DNA of 64,000 nt, from assembly GCA_037074765.1 (NCBI GenBank), contig JBAMDO010000567.1:558001-622000 (forward strand), written 5' to 3'. Below are positions 1-14,040 of this stretch, piece by piece (within the stretch, counting starts at the first letter, position 1; each line of letters begins with the position of its first letter). This DNA is from Mansonella perstans. Lineage: Eukaryota > Nematoda > Chromadorea > Rhabditida > Onchocercidae. Under the pieces are notes generated by a model, which saw only the letters and a list, made by a program, of their open reading frames with translations, was not told the DNA's origin and made no database searches. The position numbers and the translations under genes were made by a program.

Positions 1-3000
1 GACGATAATCTCAATTTTTTCCTCATTATTGCAAAAAAGTTTCCTGTCAACAAATGAATCACTTGCCGATCGATTACTTCTAAAAATTTAAGGTAAAGAA
101 AATCAATTGTAAATCAGTAGTTTTAAAATTGCTAAAAATTGAATTAAGTTAAGTTAACGAAGAGTATTTCCTGACTAGATTTATTTATTATAACTTCAAT
201 CATAACTATTGGTTTATTTTAGAGAATGATAATTTCCTGGAAAATTATTTCTTAAAATTGACCATTAATTTTTGATCAGGAAACAAAAACTATTTTAAGA
301 ATGCATTCTAAAAACAATTAAACAAATTTTCACTACTATGAAACTTAATCAATTACGGGATAAAATATCAGATAAAGATACGTATAGTTTTAAAATAATT
401 TCATAGCTCAAATTACTTCTGCATTTCTAGAACTAGACAAATGTTGTACTCGTTCTGTAAAATTTGTACCAATTTTTTTGAAAGTTTTCAAAAACTTTAA
501 AAATGTGATTCAAATATCTCGACTGTCACCAACGGTGAACTGACTGAATGCATAGATGGGCCAGCATAACATTTTTAACTGATTCAATTCAAATCGCTTA
601 TCATCCATTCATTCATCTTATTTTCATCGAAGAATATTTCTCTGATCTTTCATGAAATCTGTTTGACAATACTGACTTAAAAGGTTCCAGAAATAACAGA
701 AAAAATGATGTTAATAGAATGTTTCAGTTCTAATCAATGATCAGGAATGATTTTATTTGTTCTTTCATTTTTTCTTACCAATCTACATTTAGTTTTATCT
801 GATCATAGTGCATATCTGGTCATTCCATTTAGTTTTATCCATTAGAAAAATTTGGCATTTGAACATTTCGGACACTTCAAAGCAGCTGTTCATACCATAC
901 TTAACTGATATTCAATGATTCATTTACGATAATTATTAGGACAAAACATAGAGAAAAAAAATTCTGCTATATGTCACATTGAAATATGTTGCGAAAGGTC
1001 GTATCATATCTTCAATTCCATGATTATTAAATCAGTGGTAGCTTTTAAAATACTTTCAACGACTAATTGTGGAATTCATAGAATGGGCATAGCAATTAAG
1101 CATTGACTTTCGCAAATATTTTTAGAACAATTAATTAATTTGATAAATTTCGTTTTTTTTCTTTTTGAATGTAAAATTAAGAATAATCTATGCTAAGAAG
1201 GCTTTTTTTATCAAATATTTTTTTTTTGAACATCCAAAACTAAAATTAAATTTGAAAAAAAGAATTAAATTAATAATTGGTATTTAGAGCAATTATAAAA
1301 ATTTAATTTTTTTGAAACCTTCGTTCATATTTACGCATCATTTACATTTACTTTTCTAACCGCATAAATTTAAACGGTATGATAATGATTGTTTGATTTA
1401 TGAAATTTGCATTTTAATGACTTCAAGGTGTTACATTTATCTGTTCATATATTTGATGCTAACTCTAATTACTTGCTGCTAAAAATATAGCAGAGAAGAG
1501 TTATGTTATAAATTGTGTTGTGAATCAAACAAGAAACAGTATTTAGCAACAGTTAAATGAAAATGGATAACTTTAGTTGGTTACTGTAAATTTCTCTTTA
1601 AGGATTCTGACATCAGATAGGTACGCAGTATGATTAATGATCGCCAAAATAAATCACATGTGTAATATAATCAGATAGTTGAATAGTTTTCAAACTAATT
1701 TCTTTGGGGATGCATAATTCTGATTAAAATCATATTGCGATATTCAAGAAAGCTTTATCAAATTTTATATTTTATTTTGCAAAAAATGTATTTTTTTATA
1801 ATGCCAAATAAATTTGCTAAAGAAATGGAAAGTGTGCAAGAAATAAATATTATACTTAAAAAAATGTTTAGAAACCTATCGAATGGCATCATTTTAATCA
1901 AATTTTCTCAATATATATATTGAAAGTGACAGTACTTTGAATATGTCTTAATGGATTCCTTCACTCATTGTGTTCCAAATGCAGTAAGGAAAAAAAATGA
2001 ATGAAGTTAAAGCATAGAAGCAAATGACTCAAGTTCTATCCATATAAATTAAATGTCACGAAATTGCGATACTACTAATGGATTGCGATCAGTCATTTTA
2101 AGCAAAAAATAAAATCAAAAAAGCTACTGTATGGGATATTTCTGAAGTCACCAACTGTTACAGTAAAGGAAATATAAAGAAATTAGATAGGGAATAAAAT
2201 GCAAATATACTCAATTTCATATTTCTCTCAAAATCTTTCGTACTTAATTATCAGTATTACCACTATATATATATATTTGTATATTAAATATAATCAGTGT
2301 TATCATTCAAATTATATTACCATTAGTATTCATTAGCTTTAATTTTCTACTTTTCTAGTGATATTTCTAAAAGAATTACTTTCGATGATTTATTTCTTTC
2401 ATACCTATCAATCCACATCATCAGAAGAATGAAAATGATAAAGTTAAGCATACCGCGATTTCAGCGCGTTAATAAAACCAGTTTTGGTTGAACGTCTTCT
2501 TAATGCCAAATGATCGTTACTGAATCGTGTTAGATCCATTTTCTTTGATTAACTGCCCGGACAGTTCTTAATTTTTGAGCAGTTAGTGGAAAATTTAAAA
2601 TGTTTACTATGCGAAAGGTGCGATTATTATTTATTGATGTGAACAAAAAGAAATCTTAAATAAAAAATTGATTAAAAACTGAAAAATCTTGGTTACCCTG
2701 GGGAAGCATCAGCAACAAATAAAGCTTAAAGAGACTAATAAGATAGTTTGTTGTTAAAAGTAAGTTACATGGAAGTAACATTCTCAAGGGATTTAAGCAC
2801 TTCTATATTTCTATAAGGATTTTGAAATTAGTGAGACAAATTTTGAGCTAAATACTTACTCTTCTCATAAATCTCTCGATAATACAAAGCAACGTTTTAA
2901 GGGCTAGCCCATTAATTGCCAACAGATGCGGCGAAAGAAAAAATGAAGTTTTATAAAATTACATCACGTTGCGAAGATCAATAATTGTAATTGTAATTAA

Positions 3001-3822
3001 TTGTTAACATGTGTGCATTAGATAGTAATAATGAATAAAATAATGAAGAATTGAAAGATAGAAAAGTGTGATGGAGGCTGTCACCTTGATTAACACATTT
3101 TCAAATGCGACAGTAACATAACAACATTTATTACTACTATTCTGCTGTTATTACTATTGCTACTACTGTCGCTAATAATATTATTATTAATACTGATGCA
3201 CTAATATGATTTTTAATATTGATGATACTGTTGGCAATAAAAACCAACAGCAATAATAACATTGTTAGCAGCATTCATCATTGCTGACATCATGAGAGTC
3301 ATTAATTGGTCATTTGTTTGAAACTATCCTATTAGTCAATTAGCAATTAAATTTATGGAGTGCTATAGAGATGGAAAGAACAATGAAATGAACATATGAG
3401 AATTCAGCGCATTTTTTGCAACAATCCTCAAAACTACTCGTTAAGTTCGCATCACTGTTGCATTATTACTGACTCATTCATGCAGTCATCCATATCTCAC
3501 AAACAACTTGGTGAATTGTCAAAATTGAAAAGAAAGTGTTCAGGCCTTTGCAAGAAAGTTGATTAAATTTCATTCAATGGCACGAGCAAAAAGAAAAGTG
3601 ATGGAAAACTTTGTCATTCCAAAAAAGCACAATTGAAAATGATTGATGCAAAATTTCGAGCAACAATTAAATTATTTTTCAATTATTTCACATGCTAGAA
3701 TTTCAAATAGAAATTAAGACTGAAAATTTAAATATTATTAATTTCTTGGATAAAATTACAATTTATAAATTTGCAAATCACTTTATTTTGAAAAATGGAG
3801 GTCAAAAAATAGCAAAATTAAT

Positions 3823-4032
3823 TCTGGTTTACTGAAAAGAGGTTCTCGAGAATCTGATAAGTAAATTCGAATCCATTTATGAAAAGCTTAAGATGATAAC
3901 ATGAGGCATCATTAGAGCCTACCAAGCCAGTCAGTCATCATTGAAATAGGAAAGAATTAGTGCTGGCCTACTGAAAAAAAGCTCTTAAGGGGTAATAATA
4001 GGCAAATTTGAATCCTTTTATTAGCTTAAAAC
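3823..4032. repeat. Diverged tandem duplication, period ~140 bp
   Basis: Two copies begin with CTGGTTTACTGAAAAG (about 3823) and CTGGCCTACTGAAAAA (about 3963). They share further blocks such as AAATTCGAATCC / AAATTTGAATCC and AGCTTAA. Many substitutions separate the copies, so the duplication is old. Confidence 0.5.
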
Positions 4033-4394
4033 AGCGTGAAGTACTATTAAAATATATTAAGCAGTTAGTAATTTACACTGCTGGCTCGTTTTGAGAAATC
4101 ATCATGTGCTTATATAATAAACATCGTACACACATACATTCATAGACATGCATTTTTCGGGATTTGTTGAAAAGAATTGTTTGGCATCAGTACTGAATGA
4201 ATATTGTCACATTATCAACAGATCAAATCACTCATTACTTATTTGTTATTCAGTGTGATACTAAGAATTAACTTAATGATAAAGAATGATTTTCTTTATC
4301 ATACTTTTGATTGGAGAGATATTATCAGGTGTGGCTTGAATCTTTGAAATATCTTATGCTCCGAAAGTTAGGAAAAATTGAGAACTGGATAGGT

Positions 4395-4430
4395 TATGAT
4401 GTGTAATGTCTGAGTACATTACACATCATA
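4395..4430. repeat. Perfect 14-bp hairpin
   Basis: The arms TATGATGTGTAATG (4395-4408) and CATTACACATCATA (4417-4430) are exact reverse complements around an 8-base loop. It lies in intergenic DNA. It could be a hairpin-forming element or a miniature-element remnant; no gene is attached. Confidence 0.8.
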
Positions 4431-6639
4431 CGCGCAAGCATGACTTGCTTTATGTCGGATGTGATCAGTTTACGACAACTTTAAGTTGAAATTTAAACAA
4501 AAAGTAAAAAAAATTTTTCAAATAAAATGGAGTAATGGATTCTTATTTTAATGGGTTCTTTAATCATTGAACATCCTAGCACTTTTCATCCTAAAAAATT
4601 ACTTTCAAACATTTGGAAAATGAGGCGAAGGAATATTTAATTATGGCTATCGGTCTCATAGAAATGAAATATGCTAACACTGTTCAAATAATTTCCTTCT
4701 TTTTTAACTTTTTCAAGCATCATTGTTCCATTCATGACAATGATATCAATGATGACATGCAAAGATATGATCATGATGTCACTGGCATGCTATAGCAAAA
4801 TTATCATTTTTTCAAACATGAAAAATTGATTTCAAAAAGAAAAGGAAGTAAAGAAATCCAGAAAAATGTTGAATTTTCCCGTTTTAATATCAGCTTGCCA
4901 AACATAATATTTCTTTTTTCGCTGTTAGATCGAAATGTAATAGATGTTACAATTATTATCAAATTACATCTGCTACCAATTTGTTCTAACCATTGAAGTG
5001 ATCAATTTAGGCAAAAGAAAAAAAGTAAAAAAATAAGCAATAAGATTGCTATCTTTTTTTCTCTGTGCGATGTAATCTGATACTGATAATTGATAAATTC
5101 ATCCTAGAAGAAATTTTATACTATCAAATAGAATTTTGTTAAATAGAAATTGTTAATGGAACGAAAATTATCTTTTCTATAAATAGAAACACTTTCAATG
5201 AAATATTTTTAGCCATTTGCTGCAAATTTGTTTCTCCTATTTGATAGTACAAGATAAAATGTATCATTGTCGTCTGACAATTCATCACCAATATCGTGAT
5301 TTTCCGACGAGATATATTATTGGAAATATTGCAGATAGAAGTTTTGTAAACATTAGCTTATCACAAACAATTTAGTATCATTTCTTTACTTTCAAATTTT
5401 CGCGGTTCATTTATATTTTAAACTTATTTCACCTAGCGGACATTTCTTCGCTTTGCTGATATCACTCAACCAATTCAGATTACAGTACGACTCTCGCATG
5501 GAAAACTTAATTAAATTCTTTTTGAAAAAAGAGAGGATTATTTGTCGTAAGAAAAATTTTTGAAAAACTCTCCGAAAATTTGATGGATTAAATTATCATT
5601 GCATCACTTTTGGATATCAGTTTAAAATTTGCAGCTCATTATGGTTCAAAGCTTCGGCAATTTGTTAAGTTTCCTTGTTATGTGAATTATCGCCCTTTCA
5701 AATACATCGCATATGGGGCATAAATCTTCACCGCGAAGTTTATCGGATTATTCAATTATAACTGATATGATATCACAAACTGTCTCATAAATGCATTTCT
5801 TGATTAAGATTGTATTGCTTCAGATTTGTCTAATTAATTATGCCTTTTCACTAAGGACTAATATCATCTATGGTTGCTAGAAATGTACATTTCTCATAAC
5901 ATTCCTAATATGCAATGCCTAATTTCACAAAAGTACAATAATAATTGAACATGCCGAGAAGTTACAATTAGATGAATAAAGAAGTAGTAAGTGAAAATCG
6001 AAACTGTAAATTCTAGTTTTGGAATATTAAATTTATTTCAAAGGTTAAGAATTGAAAATTTACATCAAATCTAAAAACAAATTAAGGAATTAGCCACAAA
6101 CAATTATTTATGACCAGTCAAATATTACAAGCAATGATAACATCGTATAAGTATTAAATGATTTCTGATTATTAATTCCAATGCATATTTTTAAAATTAA
6201 AGTTTAGCATAGCTTATAAACTCAAAATGGTTTTTTTGTTTTCCAAAAAAAAAATTCATACAAATTATATTCGATAATGATATTGAAAGAAATCATAGAT
6301 CGAAATACAGCTTATATTATGGATTGCAATTGCTTGAATGGAGTATATTTTAGGAATTAATCTTTTTAACATTTATATATTTCAGAAAAACGATAAAAAA
6401 GAATTGCTAATTGCTTATTATCATCGATAAGCAATAAAATTTTAGCAAACAACGAAGTAATTTTAAAAATGCAAATTTATTGGATGAAATTGAGAACTTC
6501 CCATTCACTTAAGAGTTGAATTTACTTACTTAATTATAGCAGTAATTGTTGAGTACTGCTTTTATTCTCGATTTAAACTAGAATAATTTAGAAGAGAGGT
6601 AGATCTACAATGAACTTCATCAGGATGCATGATGAATAG

Positions 6640-6700
6640 AGAGAGAGAGAGAGGGAGAAAGAGAGAGAGAAGAGGAAGAAAAAGAAAGAGAGAGATTGAG
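6640..6700. repeat. GA-rich simple tract
   Basis: Imperfect (GA)n purine tract ending in a short AAGAGGAAG-like stretch. It is the reason for low-complexity frames on both strands nearby. Confidence 0.85.
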
Positions 6701-7189
6701 ATTATAAACGAGAAATAGTTTAGTAGATTATAGGAGAAACAGGTATGCTAGAGAGAAATAAAAATTGTGTGGAAATGAAGAGAATAGAAATATTGCAAAT
6801 TGTATTTTTATAATGTAGTAATAACTTAAGTGGAAAAGAGAGTATAGTAAATGAGGGGAGTGCAGAGTTTGATGCAAATATGAAAAATATAATGTTGTTA
6901 TAGCTAGAATAAAATTCATAAAAGAAATAGAGATACATAGTAGGAAATTTTTAAAATTGATAGCCATTTCATGTTTTCTCAAGAGGGTGGGGAATGTTTT
7001 GATTTTTAGATTTTAGTATAATTGTGCTCATGTTTACATGTATTATAATTATTTTGAAAATACTCCTATAAATTGTAACTAATTAGTAAACATACCTTTA
7101 ATTAAAATTACTTTTAAATGCTCACACTGCAATAACACTTTAATCAATTATGGAAATGACTATGCAAAATTGAATTTTTATTTTTGTTT

Positions 7190-7204
7190 TTACTTTCTTT
7201 TCAG
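7190..7204 (+). promoter_or_regulatory. Probable spliced-leader (trans-splice) acceptor
   Basis: The pyrimidine-rich stretch ends in TTTCTTTTCAG at 7204, 30 bases before the chosen ATG at 7235. No upstream exon that would be joined to it is recognisable. In nematodes this arrangement usually marks SL trans-splicing of the mRNA 5' end. An unseen non-coding cis-spliced exon is the alternative. Confidence 0.5.
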
Positions 7205-7234
7205 AAACATTTAAGTAAATTAAATTTTCAAGAA

Positions 7235-10200
7235 ATGGGGACAAGAAAGATCGATGAGAATAAATATGAAAGTTTTGAATCAAGACATCAACAACAATTG
7301 TTAGCAGCTGGCGTGCCAAAACATTTTTGGCGACGCTTACATGAAAAACTTATCAATGAAATATTTGATGCGGGTGATTTTTTTCAAATTTTGGAAGAAA
7401 TTAACGAAGATGGCAAACATCACTATACAGTTATAGCACTACAACAACTAAAAATGGACGATCCCAATTGGTAAATGAGATTCAATCATTTTTGAAATCA
7501 TTAAACAAATTTAATTATTAATACAAATTCCATTCAGACATTATGTCAACGATACTATAAACTATTAAATAATGAATGAAATATTTTATTTTTTTTTAAA
7601 AAAAAAAAAAAAAAAGGACATTATTTCATGGTACATCTGAGGTGTATGTTTTTCTGGAAGAAAAGTTAGATCATATATCAAGCTATATTAATTACATGAT
7701 GAATTACTTTTGCTTTAAACTCTATAATTTATTAGTTCGAAAATCTTGCAATATTTTTAAATTTTTTCTGTTTATATTTTAATTTTTGCCTTATTTCAGC
7801 ATTTTTCTCATCGATCATGCTTGGACTTTTCGACCGCAGATTGCACGAAGGCAATTACGTGAAATTCCTGGTCTTTTGGATCGGATTTGTAATGTTTTCA
7901 ATATTGAAGTATGATGTTTTGCGAATTAGTGGTAGTCAGGCGGAGGATTAAAGTGCGTCATCTTCGAGAGAGATGTAAAAATCATGTGCAGCATTCAGTG
8001 TTTATAAGCTGCACCGAAAATTCAGGAATCCTAATATTCCTGAAAATTATCAAATTTCGGAATCAGAAGTATTAGCTTGCTTTTGTATATTTAATTATTT
8101 TGTTGTGCGTAAGATTTTAATGGGACACCTAATTGGACACATAATTTTCATGTAATATAATCTGTGATACCGATTATTACTTGATAGCGTATAATTTATT
8201 TGAGGACTAAACTTATTTTAAATTTTATTATTTATTGATTCACTAGAAGTTTTATTCATTATCCATCAAAAAGAAGATATTTGCTAAAGTGATCATCATT
8301 AAAATCTTAAATTATTTTGCATTTCATATAAAATATTTTATAATATAACTGCCTAACATCTCCGATTTTTTATTGCAATTATTCATTTGAGGAACAAGAA
8401 AGAAGTACAGCAGAAAGTCATTCTGATTACGGTGGTAGTGGTGACGAAGCACAACTTCCAAGTGCATTGAACTGGCAAGTAGGAAGTAGTCAAGACGAAG
8501 AGGTATTGAAATCGATGAGTCCTAGTGGCAGTTTTAAGAAGCATACTGCTGATAAATATGAAGATGCCGGATCAGGTGACGCTGAGTCTGATGATGATGA
8601 GGACGGACCAAGTAATTTGCAAGGTAGACCTTTTCATTTGCAGTTTTTGTGTCAAATCATGTTCATGTATTTAGTTTTAAATGACATATCGATTCGACTG
8701 AAAAATGCTTATTAATTCGATAATAGAATTGCTGATAAGTGAATGATTTTCCAGAAAGTCTGAATGAGGATTTGGTCTACATTTCAAATTTTCTTATGCA
8801 AAACTATTACTATCTTTCTTTCCAGGACACCGTGGTAGTCTTTCAGAAAGTATAACAGAGACTCCAATGTCAGAAAGTCTTACTACTGTTTCGGAGGAAG
8901 AACGTCGAATAAATAAAGTTTTACATCAAATGTGGCGTTATATCCATACCTATACAATGCGTTTTGTAGAAAAGGTATTCACGTATCGTATAAAATTCCG
9001 ATCTGAATAGTTTAGCTGTCATTTTTCTAGCAAAAAAATTACATCATATATGGCTGATGAATCTAGCTAAATTTGTTGGAATTAAAAATTTAGCTATTTT
9101 CATTCAGGAACCGGATGAATGCGATATGCCGTTGTGGTATATGCCCGATGAGTTTGGTGTTCGAATTGGTCACAGTCATATGCCTAACTGTCGGATGATA
9201 CCTATCTTTCATATGCCAGAAAATATAGCTTACAATTTGTTATTTCCTATTCAGAATGTAGAAGTTGAAGGTAATTTATTAGTTTTTGATTGAATAATTT
9301 CTTCTTTACCGTGTTTTGTGAAAATTTATGAACTCATATATGAAATCTTGACATTGCAGAAACTATTACACGTGACTATGTGGATACAATGATTGCGAGA
9401 GCTCATCCAGAATGGCGTCACATTTTAATGCATCCATGGATACCGATAGACTTAACAAACGGAAAACTTGAACATGTCGTTGCTCCAGATTTACATTTTA
9501 CAGTAAATTTGTTTGATATTTTCGTGAAATATATGTATGTAGCGTCAATTTGAATGCGGAAGAAACTTATGTGAGGGTGATTATATTACACATGCTTTCA
9601 GAAACAAGATTTCAGTGGAATGGTTCACTTCATTTTCAATATATTTTAGCGTTGTCGTGTTCCTGACATTTTTCCATTTGATGCTCCGAGTGTTGTTCCA
9701 AGTATTGATTTATCATCGAGGAAAGTACATGTATTTGGCGATGATTTGCAATTTTTTTCAAATCTAAAGTTAGCTGAGGTTGTAAAGGTTGATTGCATCG
9801 AGAATGCCGATGTTATTTGGATGAGAAAGCATTTCAATGATTATAAGTAATTTACTTTCAAATTTTCACATTAATAACTGCGGTATATTTTTTTAAAGTT
9901 GTATTTCATGTGCCGTTTGCTGTACCTGGTATGGTTTTAAATATTAATTCTTATTGCAGTTTTTGTTGGTTGTGGAGGTCAGTCCTGTATTAGAAAAAAG
10001 TGGTATTGGAAAGTTTAGTGGGTGTAGGAATAAATGTATCAGTGAGTACAGGGCCGCCATAAAAATTACGTGACCAAATATCGGCTGTTAACTATTCCTG
10101 AAGTTAATAAAAGTTCAGGCTTCTGCGAAATCAATTTTCGGAAACTAAAACTTTGATTTTAGAGAGTTGTATGAGAAAAATCCGAAAGCCTTGGTGAATC

Positions 10201-12557
10201 AGTTTCCGTTCGATAATGTGTTGACAGTGAAAGATCTGTTAGCGGCTACAATACAATCAGTATATCATGATAGTATGATAGATCTAAAATTGATGCGCTG
10301 GCAACCGCTGTGGTTCGAAACCACCTTCAATCTTGAAACTGAATTGCCGCAGTTTGTAGCTTATTATCAGCAGCGAGCACTTAAGTTCGCTTTCTCTTTT
10401 TTCTCGTGTTTTATACCTATATTTAAGTGACACATCTTAAAGATACTAATACATGAAAGACATTTCTTTTTTCATAACATTCAATGAAGAGGAGCTAGTA
10501 GCAATTTCAAAACTTATCTGTAATCCTTTCACGAAACTGCTGATTTGAAAAAACGGAACCAGGCAGTCCAATTGTTTTGTTTTGAACTTCTTAATCGAAA
10601 CCTGGTTCATAATGTAAAGACATTAGGACACAGATTACACTTCGCAATTTATCATGATTTTAATGCTTTAGGAGTATGGATAATACCTGGATAATAAAAC
10701 CGTGGAATCTTGCACGAGGTCTAGATATACATGTGACTGACAATTTGTCTTATATTATCCGTCTTATCGAAAGTGGACCTAAGGTGCGTTTCAAGTAATA
10801 ATTCGAACATATTGTTTCTGTTTTGACAGCAATTATTGATCGTAGTAATACATATTTAGCCAAGTGATACGTAAAGTAATTTTCTGATTTTTTAGATTGC
10901 GTGCAAATATATTCATCGGCCTGTCCTTTTTCGAAGACCTGATAACGGTAATATGGTGAAATTTGATTTACGTTATATCATATTTTTGCGTTGCGTACAG
11001 CCGCTAAAGCTATTTTTGTACAAAAACTTTTGGGTGCGATTTGCAATCAAGTAGGTTTATTTAGAATTAGATATTCGCTTAAATTTCATTTTTTTCTCAG
11101 AAATTTGACGAATGTTTCTAGTTAAAATATAGGAGAAAAGATTTTAAACTTTTTCGTGACTCATTGGTGCGTGCTCCGAAGATTTAAATAAGGAACTTTT
11201 GTAAGTCGGAGATTCGGTACTAAGAAGTTCAAACAACCGATATTTAATCAGATAGCAAGAATTTGTTTGGCTATTATTTTGAGCATCCATCTAGAGATCG
11301 TGTGCAACTATGTCACGCTCTACTTTAAAAATAATGAAGCGCCTTAACATGGGTGCATTATTTCAGTTTTTTAAATGTTTGATTTTCAGTGACTTTTCCC
11401 TTTCTCAGTTGGATGACCGTGAGACGCATTTCACTGTTTTCAATTATTCTAAAGAAGATAAAGTTTTAAACGTAAGTGTGTACGTCGTTCTTCGCAGTTT
11501 TTTTTTTTTTTTTTTGTTCTGAATATCCATTTCTACTTTTCTATCGACGAAAACATTTACAAATTTGACATCGAGTTGGTTTTTCGGTAGTCTCGTTTAT
11601 TTCCATTGTGACTAATTTTGTCGTTTTTTAATTCAACATAACATTATGTAAAGTTAATTTGGTTTTGTATACAAACTCATGTTTTCCATTTCACGTAAGA
11701 TGGATTGCAACGATTTCATCGACCAGTGGGAGAAATTGTATGTTATAAAATGGACCGAAATACAAGAAAAAATCAATGGAGTTATCAAAGATGTGATTAA
11801 AACTGTATCCAAGTAAGATTGTTTAACAATATTTCTTTAAATTTTGGCAAGCAAAAATATGAAAAGAGAGTAAATGATACAAGGTTTATTTTGCTTTTTT
11901 GGCTTTCAGAAATAAAAAGTAGATTATTTACTGAATTTTTTTGCAGAGAAAAACCTCCCCGCGGAATTGTACCAAATGCACAATCTCGAGCAATGTATGG
12001 AATGGACATAATGTTGAAATGGGACTCTGATGGTTAGTTTTCTTCAACAGCGGTGAGGGAACAGTCATATAGCGAAGCATTAAAATATCCTGGTTGTGGG
12101 AAATTCGATTACTTTTCTAAATTCTAAGAAGTTTGGTATTTATTGATTTAAGTAATTTTTTTTCTTAGAGCTGAGCAATTTTCAGTCAATTTATGTGTTT
12201 AGTTTTGGTTTTATCAGTCTTGGTACAGAAAATCAAAGAAATTAATTCTAGGATTACCTAAGTTTTTAAAGAGACTGGTCATTTTCTGGTTTGGCATTCT
12301 AGTGCTTGTATTTGGTTCTTGGTATGGTTTCATGAATTGAATCTAGCTAATCATATTTATACGCAGTTTCGCCAAAACCATGCATTTTTTATTTTTTAGA
12401 TCTTGCTACGCGCAAAATTTGTGTTTCGTTCATTGAAGGAAATTTCATGCCTGATTGCGATCGTGCTTGCAAATTTTATGCGGATTTTGCAGATATAGCT
12501 TTTAATGCGTTGTTTACAGATGAAACAATCTCTGATAAATTGATCGAACTGGTTTAA
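7235..12557 (+). CDS. ttll-12: Tubulin-tyrosine ligase-like protein 12 (TTLL12), 14 exons
   Basis: Exons: 7235-7470, 7800-7908, 8392-8623, 8826-8974, 9108-9270, 9360-9502, 9650-9846, 10163-10384, 10672-10783, 10896-11050, 11390-11471, 11700-11812, 11947-12032, 12400-12557. Phases agree at every junction and give 718 aa, against about 644 in human TTLL12. The N-terminal half is the SET-like region ([14 protein letters not shown] near residue 28, IFLIDHAWT near 80, [11 protein letters not shown] near 250). The C-terminal half is the TTL ATP-grasp domain ([75 protein letters not shown]). The family is cytoplasmic, linked to tubulin modification and histone methylation, and is often regarded as lacking ligase activity. 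Residues ~116-205 are an acidic Ser-rich insertion absent from the vertebrate protein as I recall it. The donor of exon 8 (GTTCGC) and the acceptor of exon 12 (CACGTAAG) are weak, but protein alignment supports both. Confidence 0.93.
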
Positions 12558-14000
12558 TTTCCAATACAGTTTACTTCTGGATTGTCACTTTTTAAGCCTA
12601 TGCTTTGCTTCATGTTCTTGTTTTCAATTATTGTTCTTGTTTTCTTTTTATTTATCCGTTATTCACTTCTGAATTCCGGTTTGACATGTTTTTCTTAATC
12701 GCTAGAGTTAATCATTCCTCGAGTTGAAATTCTCAAAACACTTCATGTTTACGAATGATTCTTTGTCAAATTGTCAACTAGAGGAGCTGTTTCTCTGTCT
12801 AGTTCCCTTTGTTTGTTACTATTATTTATTTTGTTACAGTTGATAATATTAATTTATGCTATGTAACCGCTTGCTAACTTTAGTCTTTTCCAACGTTTCT
12901 ATTGCAATATGTTCATATCGTTTTCATGCATTAAAATTTAAGCCTTTTGCTATTCTCATATGTAATTTTTGTTTATATAATTAAGCAATCCTGAATTTTT
13001 TTTTATTGAACATAAATACATCACTTTATTTATGAGCTATTTACCTACTTTTATTAGATCTTATAGAAAAACTATTCAAGTTCAAGATTTTTGATATGTA
13101 TTCAATTTGATTTGTAATGCTAAAGACAAATAAGACAACTGCTAACTTATATGAACATTATTTATCTTACAATGACTGTTTTTATCTATCTTTTGAATAC
13201 TATAATCGTAGTTGTGATTGCTAAAAAAAAGAAATTAAATGACGTTATGCCATACATTATGTTATCCTAAAATGCACTAAAATGTGAAATTCATAGAGTG
13301 CCATTATCTCAATAGCTATCACTATCATGCTCCATTTTAATAGATTACAGAAATTCAACACTGGCATGCACATGCAGATGTCAAAAGACATGCTAAACCA
13401 AAAAAATAATCATGATGCTGGTTAATTTGTAATTTTTGTAAAAAACTGAATTTAATGAATTGAAATTTTGAAAACTAGTGCCACTAATTTTTGGCGTACT
13501 GTTTTCAGTTATATAAAAGAGACAAAATATTTTAAGATATTCGAAAATCTTATTTCTTGAAATATTTCTTACTTCCAGGATCAAATTTTATAGCATCAAT
13601 ATAACTCAGTTGCAGTTATAAAATGATGCAATAGAACTAACAACAAAGTTTCCTCTTTTGAATTTCGTCAAAATCATTGCAGTAAATATCCACTAAGAAT
13701 CATTTTTATTTATCCAGTCATATTGTCTTGTTATAGTATAATCTTGTTATATAGGGACAGTACAATCACGTAGTTTTTTTTTTAAATTAATGTTCACAAG
13801 ATATACAATGGTAATTTCCTCGTTGACGCTGAAATACTTTCTATTTATAATTTTAAAAAAGATATCAATTAATAAATTTAAAAAATTTGATCGATGAATA
13901 ACAAGTTGTTAAGGTTTAACATTTCGTAATTTATTTCCTTTTTTTTCAGTACTATTCCATATTTCATAGAGAAATAATTTTCAGTCAGGATGTGATTGAT

Positions 14001-14040
14001 ATTTTAATCGATTATTCATAAATAAATGATCGATTAAAAT
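14001..14040. repeat. Perfect 12-bp inverted repeat
   Basis: ATTTTAATCGAT (14001-14012) and ATCGATTAAAAT (14029-14040) are exact reverse complements around a 16-base spacer. Each arm also holds the palindrome ATCGAT. Confidence 0.8.

Larger units (their letters stand above)
1..7189. other. Gene-poor AT-rich intergenic region
   Basis: I see no exon set with consistent frame, splice sites and recognisable protein here. Open frames are short (60-84 codons) and low in complexity. It contains a perfect hairpin at 4395-4430, a diverged 140-bp duplication at 3823-4030, a 13-bp inverted repeat bounding 5119-5249, and a purine GA tract at about 6640-6700. The promoter of the TTLL12-like gene presumably lies at its right end, but no core element can be assigned. 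Confidence 0.6.

Noticed and set aside
9646..9837. Minus-strand 63-codon frame
   Set aside because: It is the shadow of TTLL12 exon 7 on the plus strand.
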